The translations under genes and the position numbers were made by a program. Below, in pieces: positions 1 to 7,876 of a stretch of DNA of 64,000 bases (position 1 is its first letter; every line of letters begins with the position of its first letter). The notes beneath the pieces were generated by a model. It searched no databases and was not told the DNA's origin. It saw only the letters and a program-made list of their open reading frames with translations. The stretch is from a virus, in the IMG/VR virus record IMGVR_UViG_3300023284_001318, positions 1-64,000 of that record. The stretch is one strand, 5' to 3'.

Positions 1-53
1 GTGTTGATGATGTGAAAGAAATGTTGGATTTCTATAGACTTCGGCCTTTGTAA
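1..53 (+). CDS. C-terminal end of an upstream gene (partial)
   Basis: Frame 3 is open from the window edge to a TAA at 51-53 and encodes the end VDDVKEMLDFYRLRPL. It lies 23 bases upstream of the primase-helicase start on the same strand, so it is probably the tail of the preceding gene in the same operon. Too little is visible to assign a function. Confidence 0.45.
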   Translation, partial: VDDVKEMLDFYRLRPL

Positions 54-76
54 AGCTACTGACTGTTGAGGCGGGG

Positions 77-2575
77 ATGGCGGACGATAAGCGGGACTCG
101 GCTCCATATGCGGATATCTATAGCCACTTTATTGACATGATTGAGCTATTACCAGACCACAGGCAACACCTAAAGACCAAACGTGGTTTTACCGATGAGA
201 CCATTGACCGCTGCCGCTTTCGATCATGTGGCCCCCACCTTGAGCCAGCCTTGTTAGCTGTTAAAGACAAGTTTGACCTTCAGCGCACCAAAGAAGCGGG
301 CCTGGTGGACGACCTTGGACCTACCAAGAAGCTATTAAGTGAAAATATTCTTATTCCATATTTTAACTCTTCTGGCCAAGTTACCTATATCCGCCCCCAC
401 AAAGATGCCCTACATGGTCTCAAGATGCCCGTCTACTGCCCAGGGTCCTTGCAGTCTTTCACTATCCTAGCAGAGTCTGAATTCAAGGCTGCTGCTTGTT
501 TTCAGTGGGGCTTCTCCGCCATAGGTATTGCTGGGGTATCGGCTGCGAGTGGTAAGAATTACTCCTTGCTTACTGACACCCTCAAATCCCACGATGTTAC
601 CTCAGTTTGCGTGGTGTTTGATAATGAGGTCAAGGATAACCCAGCCTATCCGCTCTATAAGCCCCATTATTGGGATCGATGGGACACCCAGCTCTATGCC
701 TACCTAATGGCGACGAAACTCAGAGAAGATGGATATGAGACCACTATTGGGATCCTACCTGTTGCCTGGATGCAGAATGGCAAGATAGACCTGGACGGCG
801 CTCTTGCCATGGGTAAATCTCGTCAGGACATGGCTATCGAGGTACTACGGGAGCGATACGAGCCGACTAAATACCTTAAGACGTTGCCGCAAGATGCTGC
901 AGGGCTCATTCAGAGGCGATTAATCAAGTCACAAATTGGGACAACTATTAATGATTTTGGATCACGCTATTGGGTGCAACGGCAAAAGAAAGATGGAACA
1001 TTTATCAATACGCCGATAACGAATTTCACAATGGCAATCGAAAATAATATTTTTGATGCTAAGAAGGTTTGTACCCGTGAGATAAATCTTGCCAATAACG
1101 TAGGAGGGGGGATCTCCAGGGCATTGTTTAAAGGGGAGGATCTGAATCACCCTGTCAATTTTAAGAAAAGATGCTTTCAATTGGGCAATTATCAGTTCAA
1201 AGGAACGGCCCATGATTTAGAGTCGATAATCGAGTACGAGACAGCTAGGGAAATAGGCAAGGCTGTATATCGACCCGACCATTGCGGGTGGGTCAAAGAA
1301 GCTGGCTTGTACTTATTTCGCAACGGGGGGCTGGATCCACAGGGTAATCGTCTTGAATGTGACTCAGAGGGGGTAGTCTGGCGTGGGCTGACGGGCTGGC
1401 AGGCTGTCCAATTTCATCAGGGGGATAGTGAGGGTAGTGGGGATATTCCGAGCTTATCTAAGGTGAATATGGACCCATGCGGGCTGATTGATCTGATGGA
1501 GGAGAATTACTCGGGTAATATGGAGATTCGCCTAGCGTGTGCGTGGGTAATTGCCTCCTTTTTTGCCCATCATTTGTCGCAAATCTTTAGTAATACATTT
1601 CCTCTGTTATTTATTACCGGCCAACTTCAATCGGGCAAGACGACTCTCTGTGAGTGGCTTTCCGCGATGGCCGGACTCACTACTCGGGGCTACTCGTTCT
1701 CGGTCGGTACTGAGGTTGGCCTGGAGCGTGGGTCCTTCTATTATTCTTCCCTACCCTTCTGGCTAGATGAATATCGTAACTCAGATAAGAATAAGGGCAA
1801 GGAGTCTTTCTTCCGATCCGCCTATGACCGACAAATGGGGCTCAAGGGGGTTAGGCAGGACTTTGGGGTCCGGGGCGGGTCTATCCGGGCAGCTATCATG
1901 GTATCTGGGCAAGACACCCCGACCGACCTTGCTCTGCAAACGCGGTTTATCACAATTAGACTAAAGAAAAAGCGTAGCGGGGTGAATTTTGATAAGTTGC
2001 AGGCCATGAGGGCTGAGATGAGTGGGATATTGCCGGGGCTAGTTAATAAGTTTTATCGAAAATATCCCGATATAGTCATTGCGGTCAAGAAAATGCGGGG
2101 GCATTTAAGTGGGCAAGGTGTGGATGATAGGACCTCGGTGACTTATGCGATTGTGATGGGCCTATACGATCAAATAGTCAGAGAGAATCACCGGGATTTT
2201 TTTGATTTTGTCGTTGGACACGGAAAAGCTAGTTATGAGGAGAAAGAAGTAGATAAACCAACTCACCAGTTTTTACTCGGACTCCAAGAATTGAAAGATA
2301 AGATTTATCACACTTCAGTCAGGGCTGTCTCGGGGTGCCTGGCGATTTATTTTCAGGGGGCGTATGGCGCGTATCAAACACTGAAAAGGCAACAGGGGCA
2401 GGAGGTGACCTGGAAGCGGACTACGTTGCTAGAGGAGTTTGCAGAGCAAGACTGTTTTGTTGAAAAAGCCCGGAGCGTTAGAGTGGGTGGCCATAATGTC
2501 AGATGCTTGATACTTGATCCACATCAGGATGAGCTGGTGATGGATATTTATGATGCGGCGAAGGAGGAAGAGTGA
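77..2575 (+). CDS. TOPRIM primase / helicase fusion protein
   Basis: An 832-residue replication protein. The N-terminal third has a TOPRIM-like region: an acidic strand (ILAESEFKAAA, about residue 130) and a second one, VVFDNE, near residue 180. The C-terminal half is a P-loop ATPase with Walker A ITGQLQSGKTTL at about 515 and Walker B FWLDEYRN at about 561. This matches phage and plasmid primase-helicases that unwind DNA and lay primers at the fork. I see no zinc-binding domain at the N-terminus. The start ATG follows GAGGCGG. The last codons (KEEE) encode the AAGGAGGA Shine-Dalgarno of the next gene and are duplicated 199 bp downstream. Confidence is good for primase/helicase and lower for the exact family. 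Confidence 0.8.
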   Translation: MADDKRDSAPYADIYSHFIDMIELLPDHRQHLKTKRGFTDETIDRCRFRSCGPHLEPALLAVKDKFDLQRTKEAGLVDDLGPTKKLLSENILIPYFNSSGQVTYIRPHKDALHGLKMPVYCPGSLQSFTILAESEFKAAACFQWGFSAIGIAGVSAASGKNYSLLTDTLKSHDVTSVCVVFDNEVKDNPAYPLYKPHYWDRWDTQLYAYLMATKLREDGYETTIGILPVAWMQNGKIDLDGALAMGKSRQDMAIEVLRERYEPTKYLKTLPQDAAGLIQRRLIKSQIGTTINDFGSRYWVQRQKKDGTFINTPITNFTMAIENNIFDAKKVCTREINLANNVGGGISRALFKGEDLNHPVNFKKRCFQLGNYQFKGTAHDLESIIEYETAREIGKAVYRPDHCGWVKEAGLYLFRNGGLDPQGNRLECDSEGVVWRGLTGWQAVQFHQGDSEGSGDIPSLSKVNMDPCGLIDLMEENYSGNMEIRLACAWVIASFFAHHLSQIFSNTFPLLFITGQLQSGKTTLCEWLSAMAGLTTRGYSFSVGTEVGLERGSFYYSSLPFWLDEYRNSDKNKGKESFFRSAYDRQMGLKGVRQDFGVRGGSIRAAIMVSGQDTPTDLALQTRFITIRLKKKRSGVNFDKLQAMRAEMSGILPGLVNKFYRKYPDIVIAVKKMRGHLSGQGVDDRTSVTYAIVMGLYDQIVRENHRDFFDFVVGHGKASYEEKEVDKPTHQFLLGLQELKDKIYHTSVRAVSGCLAIYFQGAYGAYQTLKRQQGQEVTWKRTTLLEEFAEQDCFVEKARSVRVGGHNVRCLILDPHQDELVMDIYDAAKEEE

Positions 2576-2770
2576 AATGAATGTGGACAATTTATTACTC
2601 ATTTTTATCATGACTTGTAGCGTAAGTGGGCTAGTACTCGCTTACGCAGCAGCAAACTGGGCCGTATTCTCCTGGATCATAAACTCAATGTTTTGGTGTA
2701 TTGCTTGGTATGTAAAATGACAACAATAATCCTCAAAAATGGATATTTATGATGCGGCGAAGGAGGAAGA
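2540..2770 (+). repeat. 32-bp exact direct repeat flanking a small gene
   Basis: Positions 2540-2571 and 2739-2770 are identical. The first copy is the 3' end of the primase gene (MDIYDAAKEEE) and contains its downstream Shine-Dalgarno AAGGAGGA. The second copy sits after the 47-residue membrane peptide gene and supplies the Shine-Dalgarno of the gene at 2774. The repeat therefore brackets one small gene exactly. Confidence 0.95.
2577..2720 (+). CDS. 47-residue single-pass membrane peptide
   Basis: ATG at 2577, a few bases after the Shine-Dalgarno carried by the primase tail; stop TGA at 2718-2720. The product begins MNVDNLLLIFIMTCSVSGLV and is hydrophobic nearly throughout, with Trp-rich C-terminal residues. 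Its role is unknown. It lies inside the pair of 32-bp direct repeats, which suggests it was inserted as a unit. Confidence 0.6.
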   Translation: MNVDNLLLIFIMTCSVSGLVLAYAAANWAVFSWIINSMFWCIAWYVK

Positions 2771-2773
2771 ATA

Positions 2774-2995
2774 GTGCGACGCCGAGTGTATATTCCCTTT
2801 CAATCGGAAAAAGTACACTATGAACGAAAATGCAGCGAATGCCGAAAGGTTATTCCAGGAGGAACCGTATCCTTTGCTTCTCGTATTGGACCCAAAGTTT
2901 TAAAGGTTGTTTGTAGCGAAGATTGTAGATTAGATTTCGACCAACGATATTGGGAGAATATAGCCGATGCCCACGATAAAACTCAAAATGGGTGA
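2774..2995 (+). CDS. Small zinc-ribbon-like protein
   Basis: GTG start right after the second 32-bp repeat, whose AAGGAGGA serves as ribosome binding site. The 73-residue protein has a CSEC pair near residue 21 and a later C-S-E-D-C pair, the pattern of a treble-clef/zinc-ribbon (MYM/TRASH-like). The function is unknown. Its 3' end overlaps the next start by 29 bp. Confidence 0.6.
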   Translation: MRRRVYIPFQSEKVHYERKCSECRKVIPGGTVSFASRIGPKVLKVVCSEDCRLDFDQRYWENIADAHDKTQNG

Positions 2996-3338
2996 TAGTC
3001 AGATAGTATCCCTTGATGCCGTCCATGGCAAAATAGGCGCTGTCCCTTTTAAATGCTGGGACAAGGACGGATCCGAAGCCTTCAGGGCAAAAATTCTCAA
3101 GCGCAATGCCTCAAACGCCTCTTATTATGTCCTTGGTCCTGTGGTTAAAGGCCTTATTGGTCGATTAGAAAGGGGCGGCAAGCACGGTGCTAAAACTAGG
3201 CGACGAATGACTGAAGGTGGTCGGAAAGGTGGGGAGAAAAAGGGTTGGCGGAAGTATTATTCACAGGTGAACATACCTCAGTCACTACAGGGGGCGCAGT
3301 CGCGTAGGGCGGCGAGGTCTCACAGGGCGTCAAAGTGA
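2967..3338 (+). CDS. Hypothetical basic protein
   Basis: 123 residues. The N-terminal half (MPTIKLKMGDSQIVSLDAVH) looks like a small beta domain; the C-terminal half is very basic, with repeated Arg/Lys/Gly, so nucleic-acid contact is possible but unproven. It overlaps the preceding gene by 29 bp. I do not recognise a family. Confidence 0.55.
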   Translation: MPTIKLKMGDSQIVSLDAVHGKIGAVPFKCWDKDGSEAFRAKILKRNASNASYYVLGPVVKGLIGRLERGGKHGAKTRRRMTEGGRKGGEKKGWRKYYSQVNIPQSLQGAQSRRAARSHRASK

Positions 3339-3475
3339 GACTTTAAGCTCTTGAGGATGAGGGAGAGGAACTATAGTAGGCGTGTGAATGGAGGCGATAT
3401 AGTAGGAGCTAGAAGTACCGTCTTAGGCGGTGGCTCCCGTCGTCTCCTTTGACCCGATAAACTGAGGACATAAAA
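3339..3475 (+). other. Structured intergenic region before the HNH gene
   Basis: 137 bp with no gene. AGGGAGA (3360-3366) can pair with TCTCCTT (3443-3449), enclosing a hairpin GGAGC...GCTCC (3405-3409/3433-3437) with an inner ACCG/CGGT stem. TATAGTAGG occurs twice inside (3373-3381 and 3398-3406). The 3' side reads TTGACCCGATAAACTGAGG, which resembles the left edge of the element at 4030. It could be a leader RNA or the remains of a homing-element flank. Confidence 0.45.
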
Positions 3476-4015
3476 ATGAAGAATCGTTACGAAGTGTTAG
3501 AAAATCGTATTGTAATTTATCTCGGAAAAAGATCCAAAGACATTTTAGAGACTATTATAGACTTACAAGATCTTTCGATTGTTTCAACACTAAAAGGATA
3601 TTGGTGGGCGCATCCACGGACCACGGGAAACTATTATGTCCGTGGTTTATTTGGTGATATTAGCGTGAGCATTCACCGTTTAGTTATGAATCCACCCAAT
3701 ACTATGGAAGTAGATCATCGTGACGGAAACAGTTTGGATAACAGACGATTAAATCTCAGGATTTGTACTCATCAACAAAACGGGTGGAACTCTCCTAAGA
3801 AAGGAAAGCTATGGTCATTACGTGGAGTTAGCTATGACTCTAGAAACAAAAAATGGCAAGCAAGAATTGAACATAACAAGCGATCATATTCACTAGGAAG
3901 TTTTGAGACAGCAGAAGAAGCTGCAAGAGCCTACGATAAAGCTGCCTTAAAATTAAGACCCGATTTTGCAAGACTGAATTTTGAGAATACGGCATGTCAA
4001 GAGATAACCAAATAA
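3476..4015 (+). CDS. HNH homing endonuclease with AP2 DNA-binding domain
   Basis: 179 residues. The central HNH motif is [26 protein letters not shown] (split: [14 protein letters not shown] then [10 protein letters not shown]), at about 78-103. The C-terminus is an AP2 domain ([16 protein letters not shown], then [20 protein letters not shown]). Proteins of this type nick or cut DNA to spread themselves. The gene is bounded on both sides by structured non-coding DNA (3339-3475 and 4030-4136) and is richer in AT than its neighbours, consistent with a mobile insertion. A paralogue lies at 37898. Confidence 0.88.
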   Translation: MKNRYEVLENRIVIYLGKRSKDILETIIDLQDLSIVSTLKGYWWAHPRTTGNYYVRGLFGDISVSIHRLVMNPPNTMEVDHRDGNSLDNRRLNLRICTHQQNGWNSPKKGKLWSLRGVSYDSRNKKWQARIEHNKRSYSLGSFETAEEAARAYDKAALKLRPDFARLNFENTACQEITK

Positions 4016-4029
4016 GTTGATTATATCTT

Positions 4030-4136
4030 GACCCGCTGAAAAAGGTGAGCCGGAACGTCTAAAAACGTCGGTGACGACCGGAATTGATCGGAGGTTCGAC
4101 TCCTCCCGCCTGCCGAGATATCGCGGCCAGCGGGTC
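4030..4136 (+). ncRNA. Structured RNA element A (GACCCGC family)
   Basis: Closing stem GACCCGCTG (4030-4038) pairs perfectly over 9 bp with CAGCGGGTC (4128-4136). Inside is a T-arm-like hairpin GGAGG-TTCGACT-CCTCC (4090-4106) and a CGTC-ggt-GACG hairpin. The flanks (CTTGACCCGCTG on the left, GCGGGTCAGRATAA on the right) recur at 55403 and 56267. It sits between the HNH stop and the next start, so it is probably a 5' leader RNA. A degenerate tRNA is possible because of the T-arm, but no D-arm or matching 5' acceptor is present. Confidence 0.6.
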
Positions 4137-4148
4137 AGAATAAATAAT

Positions 4149-4313
4149 ATGAGTGATTATACAGATATGATTGACGAAGGGTGTCTTTGTCAAGTTTGTG
4201 GGGAATACACCGGAGATGAGGATGGACACGGAGAGGGTGTCCGAGTCACTTGCGAGCCTTGTAAGTTTGAATCATCAAGAGGCGACGCAATCCGCAAAGG
4301 GGTGAAGCCATGA
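4149..4313 (+). CDS. Small double-CxxC zinc-ribbon protein
   Basis: 54 residues starting MSDYTDMIDEG at ATG 4149, just after element A. The frame is open further upstream, but that part overlaps the RNA element, so the internal ATG is preferred. Cys pairs CLCQVC and CEPC are spaced like a zinc ribbon. Unknown function; it overlaps the next gene by 4 bp (ATGA). Confidence 0.6.
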   Translation: MSDYTDMIDEGCLCQVCGEYTGDEDGHGEGVRVTCEPCKFESSRGDAIRKGVKP

Positions 4314-4588
4314 CCGACCTGAGAAACATTGCGAAGAAAACCGCCAGTAATCTATCCTTTAGTGCTGTCCACAACGTAACTGTGTTTCAGGCAGACAAGG
4401 ATATCGCCTTCCTCCTCAATGCCGTGGTGGAGGAAAGGGCTAAGCGACTGGAAGTAGAATTTTACCAATTTGACTACCGCGATTCAGATAAATCGGATGA
4501 GCGTTATAAGTGGACTGACAACGACTGGCACACCCAGGCCCTCCGCGAGCTGGACTTGGAGGGCGTGTGGCCGGGGAAGGAGAAATAA
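4310..4588 (+). CDS. Hypothetical acidic protein
   Basis: 92 residues, ATGA overlap with the gene before. The sequence DIAFLLNAVVEERAKRLEVE suggests a helical segment; nothing more specific can be read. Its 3' end (GVWPGKEK) encodes the first copy of a boundary motif, GTGTGGCCGGGGAAGGAG, which recurs three more times downstream and carries the Shine-Dalgarno. Confidence 0.6.
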   Translation: MTDLRNIAKKTASNLSFSAVHNVTVFQADKDIAFLLNAVVEERAKRLEVEFYQFDYRDSDKSDERYKWTDNDWHTQALRELDLEGVWPGKEK

Positions 4589-4591
4589 GAA

Positions 4592-4675
4592 ATGCTTACC
4601 TTAGCAATATTTACATTAATTCTAATTCTCATCGGGATTGCTTGGTGGAGTTTGTGGCTAGTATGTGGCCGGTGA
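4592..4675 (+). CDS. 27-residue membrane peptide
   Basis: ATG 4592, TGA 4673-4675. The product MLTLAIFTLILILIGIAWWS plus a short tail is a single hydrophobic helix. It lies between copies 1 and 2 of the GTGTGGCCGG boundary repeat and uses GGAG of copy 1 as ribosome binding site. Confidence 0.5.
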   Translation: MLTLAIFTLILILIGIAWWSLWLVCGR

Positions 4676-4685
4676 AGGAGAAAAC

Positions 4686-4931
4686 ATGAGCAAGAATGAC
4701 AATCAAGATTTATTGGATCTATGTACGTTGAACCAGCTAGAAGAACATTCTGTTGGTACAGAGGAGGATGAAGCGGAATGGAAACAGGCTATCGCGCATA
4801 GCAAACAACGGGTAATGCACCGGATTAGAGCTGGCTTACCGCCAGTCAATCCGAGTATGGCGCAGGAGCATCGCGAACGGAATCATGTTCCCGATTGCAC
4901 AGACCCGGATTGTATCTGTTGTGGCCGGTGA
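4686..4931 (+). CDS. Small protein with C-terminal cysteine cluster
   Basis: 81 residues from ATG 4686, chosen because GTGAAGGAG lies 5-13 bases upstream; a GTG at 4665 would start inside that site. The N-terminal part is acidic and helical; the C-terminus (CTDPDCICCGR) looks metal-binding. The stop region forms copy 3 of the local boundary repeat. Function unknown. Confidence 0.55.
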   Translation: MSKNDNQDLLDLCTLNQLEEHSVGTEEDEAEWKQAIAHSKQRVMHRIRAGLPPVNPSMAQEHRERNHVPDCTDPDCICCGR

Positions 4932-4945
4932 AGGGAAAAAGTTAA

Positions 4946-5023
4946 ATGGATTTTCTGCTTGGCTTTGTTTTAGGTTTCGGTATTTGTTGGATATTAGCTT
5001 GTGTATTGTTTTTGCGGAATTGA
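4946..5023 (+). CDS. 25-residue membrane peptide
   Basis: ATG 4946 to TGA 5021-5023 encodes MDFLLGFVLGFGICWILACV and a short tail, one transmembrane helix. It is placed between copies 3 and 4 of the boundary repeat and has GAAGGG upstream. Too short for a family assignment. Confidence 0.45.
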   Translation: MDFLLGFVLGFGICWILACVLFLRN

Positions 5024-5066
5024 GGTTGGTGAAGTAGGGCGTGTGGTCGGTGAAGGAAGGTGAGTG

Positions 5067-5555
5067 ATGACAATATCAGGTGAGCATGAATTGACCAGAA
5101 GATTAGAATTAGAGAGGGAAGTCGAGCGACTTAACGCCCAAATAGAAACCATTGGCAGCGAAGGTGACCCAATGATGATTGAACTTCGCCATCAGAAGGC
5201 CGAAGTGGAGAGGTTGGACGGTCAGCTCAAGGCTAAACACAAACTGCTGGCCGATCATGTTAATGAAGTCGAGCGGCTGAAGGCTGAGAATGAGAAGTTG
5301 CAAGTCCAACTAGCCGGTTGCAGCGTAGCCGCTCTCGGTGGGACAAATAATATCGCTAAACAGGGAGATTTTGGATGGTCGGCATCCTATCAAGATGTGG
5401 TTAATTTATATGCTAGGAAAGACAAACTCTGCGAGGCGTTAGAGAAGGCTCGTACATACTTAGAAGAGCGAGGCATAAGACACAGGGATCAGGTGGGTCG
5501 CCTGGAGGTATTGCCAATGATCGATGAAGCCCTCAAGGATTCAAAAGGAGGATAG
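5067..5555 (+). CDS. Coiled-coil protein
   Basis: 162 residues. A long heptad-rich segment runs from about residue 5 to 80 (LELEREVERLNAQIE, AEVERLDGQLKAKHKLL, EVERLKAENEKLQ). The C-terminus is another helix. GAAGGAAGG upstream fits ATG 5067. Probably an oligomeric accessory protein; function unknown. Confidence 0.6.
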   Translation: MTISGEHELTRRLELEREVERLNAQIETIGSEGDPMMIELRHQKAEVERLDGQLKAKHKLLADHVNEVERLKAENEKLQVQLAGCSVAALGGTNNIAKQGDFGWSASYQDVVNLYARKDKLCEALEKARTYLEERGIRHRDQVGRLEVLPMIDEALKDSKGG

Positions 5556-5559
5556 AATA

Positions 5560-5769
5560 ATGAAATCTTTATTTTTGTGGATTGGCCTGTTAATCTTAGT
5601 GGTTTTTTTTCTCTCTGCCTGCTCTCAAGGCTGGTCGAATCGTCATACTAAAATCACGGCTTATGGCATGTATGCCGTTCATCCGATGTATGGCGTATTA
5701 GGGCTGGGGTGGATTGATTACGAGAGAGAACCGGGGGGCGAAGAAGATGAAGTTGATTCGAGTAACTGA
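5560..5769 (+). CDS. Small phage lipoprotein
   Basis: 69 residues beginning MKSLFLWIGLLILVVFFLSAC. The LSAC lipobox predicts signal peptidase II cleavage and lipidation at about Cys21, implying a Gram-negative-type export route. AAAGGAGGA precedes ATG 5560; an earlier in-frame start lies inside the previous gene and is rejected. The role is unknown; superinfection exclusion is a common job for phage lipoproteins but is only a guess here. Confidence 0.65.
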   Translation: MKSLFLWIGLLILVVFFLSACSQGWSNRHTKITAYGMYAVHPMYGVLGLGWIDYEREPGGEEDEVDSSN

Positions 5770-5971
5770 TACACAGGGCCGGGTGTGGCATATTAACCGT
5801 GATTGGGTCTTGCGTATTTCTAAAGAGAAAAAGGGAACATTGATAGAGTTTGCCCTTCTTGCCAATGGTTGGACAGGCGATTCTGTAATGACTATGTATG
5901 TTAAAGAATCCGTGGGGTATGTTAAGGCCAGATTAAACGAGAATGATATGCCAATGGGGCGGGAACATTAA
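5747..5971 (+). CDS. Hypothetical small beta-rich protein
   Basis: 74 residues, MKLIRVTDTQGRVWHINRDW at the start, overlapping the lipoprotein gene by 23 bp. The pattern resembles small phage proteins with a KRIVV/VTD-type beta fold. ATG 5747 is preferred over the upstream open frame because it gives a protein-like N-terminus. Confidence 0.5.
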   Translation: MKLIRVTDTQGRVWHINRDWVLRISKEKKGTLIEFALLANGWTGDSVMTMYVKESVGYVKARLNENDMPMGREH

Positions 5972-6231
5972 TGGATTTAGATATCCTCACCTACCCAAAA
6001 GACCTAATCCCCGAGGGCGTCTCCGCTGACCTCTGGCTACGCTATCTCAAGGGCGTTAGAGCTTGGGATGATCTCTACACTCAAGGCCAACGCTGCCCAG
6101 GCAATCCAGACGGTATAAGGTGCCGCTGTCAACTTCCTAAAGAGCAAATCTGCCTCGTATGGGTCAGGATCGCCGAGATAGCCGAGCAGATTGGCGGGTG
6201 GACGGCGACGCATGTGGGGGGGGTGGGTTAG
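5971..6231 (+). CDS. Hypothetical protein
   Basis: 86 residues overlapping the previous stop by 1 bp. There are three Cys in CPGNPDGIRCRC and one further on, possibly metal-binding. It ends in a Gly/Val tail encoded by a G-rich run. No family recognised. Confidence 0.5.
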   Translation: MDLDILTYPKDLIPEGVSADLWLRYLKGVRAWDDLYTQGQRCPGNPDGIRCRCQLPKEQICLVWVRIAEIAEQIGGWTATHVGGVG

Positions 6232-6243
6232 AAAAGTGAAGCT

Positions 6244-6453
6244 ATGAAAAAATGTCCTTTTTGTAGTGAAAAGATAAGATTTTGGCAAACTAACGGCTGG
6301 GGTCCGTGTAGTCCTTCTTCTATTCCTTCTCATATCAAGATGGAAAATCCTGCCAAATACCACTGGGGGTGTTACAAAAAAGTATTTGCATTAACAGGAT
6401 GGACGTGTGAAATTGTAATTAAAGGAACTAAGAGAAGAATTAGTATTAGATGA
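6244..6453 (+). CDS. Zinc-finger protein
   Basis: 69 residues, MKKCPFCSEKIRFWQ with a CPFC knuckle and a later HWGC. It closes the rightward block and is convergent with the leftward gene 6446-7042, overlapping it by 8 bp at the 3' ends. Confidence 0.55.
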   Translation: MKKCPFCSEKIRFWQTNGWGPCSPSSIPSHIKMENPAKYHWGCYKKVFALTGWTCEIVIKGTKRRISIR

Positions 6454-7042
6454 AAGAATTTATACATTTTGTATACATATCTTGGCATCCCTTGAGTAAT
6501 ATTGGTCGATTAATTTCCATGTCCCTACCTATCCACTTATACCACCATACTTTGAATCCAGTTAGTTTATACCAGAAGTTAGGTGCGGTTTGTGGGGGCA
6601 TCCATGTATTTCCTCTCTTCCTATTCTCCATTAAACCGAGAGGACTACATGTATGAATGACTTCAGAATAAATCTTTATCAATCGACGATCACGCTCTTC
6701 AATGCGACGATTAAACTCAGCGGTTTCTTCATCGTCCTTATTTAATTTCCACGGTCCTAGAATCGCTTCATTGGCTTCCCACCAATCCTCTATTTGCTTA
6801 CCATCCAAATAATATTCAACGTTGTTTGGGCATTTACACCCGCAGCACCATAAACAAGACTCTTTTTCGCACCAACAAAAAGGATGAATAAGGAAAATAT
6901 CACTCTCAAAGGTTGCACCATATTTCTCTGTCCATTCTCCCGTCTTTGGACATTTTATAGATATTTCTCTAAGAACTCTATCAAGCGTAGTATCGTGTTT
7001 ATTTTTACCAAACATTCCAGTTGGAACAATTATTTTTATCAT
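6446..7042 (-). CDS. Cys-rich hypothetical protein, last gene of the minus operon
   Basis: 198 residues. A dense cysteine/tryptophan cluster (CWCEKESCLWCCGCKC) around residues 57-72 suggests metal binding. The C-terminal part is aromatic-rich. It is the promoter-distal gene of the leftward operon running from 10.5 kb. I do not recognise the family. Confidence 0.6.
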   Translation of the reverse strand: MIKIIVPTGMFGKNKHDTTLDRVLREISIKCPKTGEWTEKYGATFESDIFLIHPFCWCEKESCLWCCGCKCPNNVEYYLDGKQIEDWWEANEAILGPWKLNKDDEETAEFNRRIEERDRRLIKIYSEVIHTCSPLGLMENRKRGNTWMPPQTAPNFWYKLTGFKVWWYKWIGRDMEINRPILLKGCQDMYTKCINSFI

Positions 7043-7055
7043 TGCTTCCCCTTCT

Positions 7056-7562
7056 TTATTTCTCCTTGACTACTTTAAAAGCAGCACGGCAGATTGCAAG
7101 AGGAGCGGTAGGGGCTCTTCCTACGCCCATGGATTTACCATTTACATAACAAAAACTTACATCCCATTCTTGACTACTCCATTGAATGACTAAAAGATTG
7201 CGATTCCCCATTCTGCGTATTGCTTCTATAATTTCCCAAGCAGCGGAGATGGAGATGGAGTAATACCCTAGCGGTACAAAACAATATCGGTGATGACCGT
7301 GTACCCAATTCCCCTGTCGCCTTCTTTCGAATATTTCACGCTGTTTTATTGATATGCCTAGCTGTTGCTCATCATGTTTATCTCTGAATTCATGTTCCCG
7401 CATACTATCACAGCAACATTTCGAGAACAGAAACAGCTTGTCATGGTAGGCGAATTTATCGCTAGGATGGAGGTCGATTTCTTTAACCATCGAACCAAAC
7501 ACTCTTTCAGCCATCAGCTTATCCATCTCTCTGCCTGCTGGTATTTTGTCTATATCAATCAT
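7056..7562 (-). CDS. Phage ABA-sandwich-type protein (longer paralogue)
   Basis: 168 residues. The start IPAGREMDKLMAERVFG and end PLAICRAAFKVV match the layout of a widespread small phage family: an N-terminal AGxEMDxLVAExV segment, a central ISAAW helix and a C-terminal PxAICRAAL helix. Function unknown. The gene at 62803 is a shorter paralogue without the roughly 45-residue insert seen here. The 5' side has a G7 tract as part of its ribosome binding site. Confidence 0.65.
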   Translation of the reverse strand: MIDIDKIPAGREMDKLMAERVFGSMVKEIDLHPSDKFAYHDKLFLFSKCCCDSMREHEFRDKHDEQQLGISIKQREIFERRRQGNWVHGHHRYCFVPLGYYSISISAAWEIIEAIRRMGNRNLLVIQWSSQEWDVSFCYVNGKSMGVGRAPTAPLAICRAAFKVVKEK

Positions 7563-7876
7563 AATCCCCCCCTCCTCTTCCCCTGATGCGCTTGCCTAGC
7601 ACACGGTATGCACAGCAATCTCAACACCCCTGCCCCTTGATACTCGTTAATCTCTACCTCTATATCTCTACTATGAACGTGATATGGCCGGGCGATAATC
7701 CCGCAGCCTTCACAGATCCCCCTGGTCCTGGCCATGACCTCCTGCACTATGGCCGCCGGCGGCTTGAGAAGCTGGTGGACCCTCTGCCGAGTCACCCCCA
7801 GCCTTTGTCCTATCTCCCCTAACGTGAGGCCCTCTAGGGTGAGCTGGAGGGCTATGAGTCTGTCGTGTGGTGTCAT
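7559..7876 (-). CDS. HTH protein with HNH-like zinc module
   Basis: 105 residues. Residues 1-40 form a helix-turn-helix (LEGLTLGEIGQRLGVTRQRV), like a sigma-region-4/LuxR type. The rest has CEGC...HVHSRD...CIPC...H, the cysteine-histidine layout of an HNH/treble-clef module. It could be a DNA-binding regulator or a small nuclease. It overlaps the next gene by 4 bp. Confidence 0.6.
   Translation of the reverse strand: MTPHDRLIALQLTLEGLTLGEIGQRLGVTRQRVHQLLKPPAAIVQEVMARTRGICEGCGIIARPYHVHSRDIEVEINEYQGAGVLRLLCIPCARQAHQGKRRGGL

Larger units (their letters stand above)
4565..5060 (+). repeat. Four-copy gene-boundary repeat carrying a Shine-Dalgarno
   Basis: Related copies of GTGTGGCCGGKGAAGGAG occur at 4565-4585, 4662-4684, 4917-4940 and 5037-5060. 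Each copy lies at the 3' end of one gene and just before the start of the next. The three intervals each hold one small gene (27, 81 and 25 residues). Copies are read in different frames, so the similarity is at DNA rather than protein level. Confidence 0.85.
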
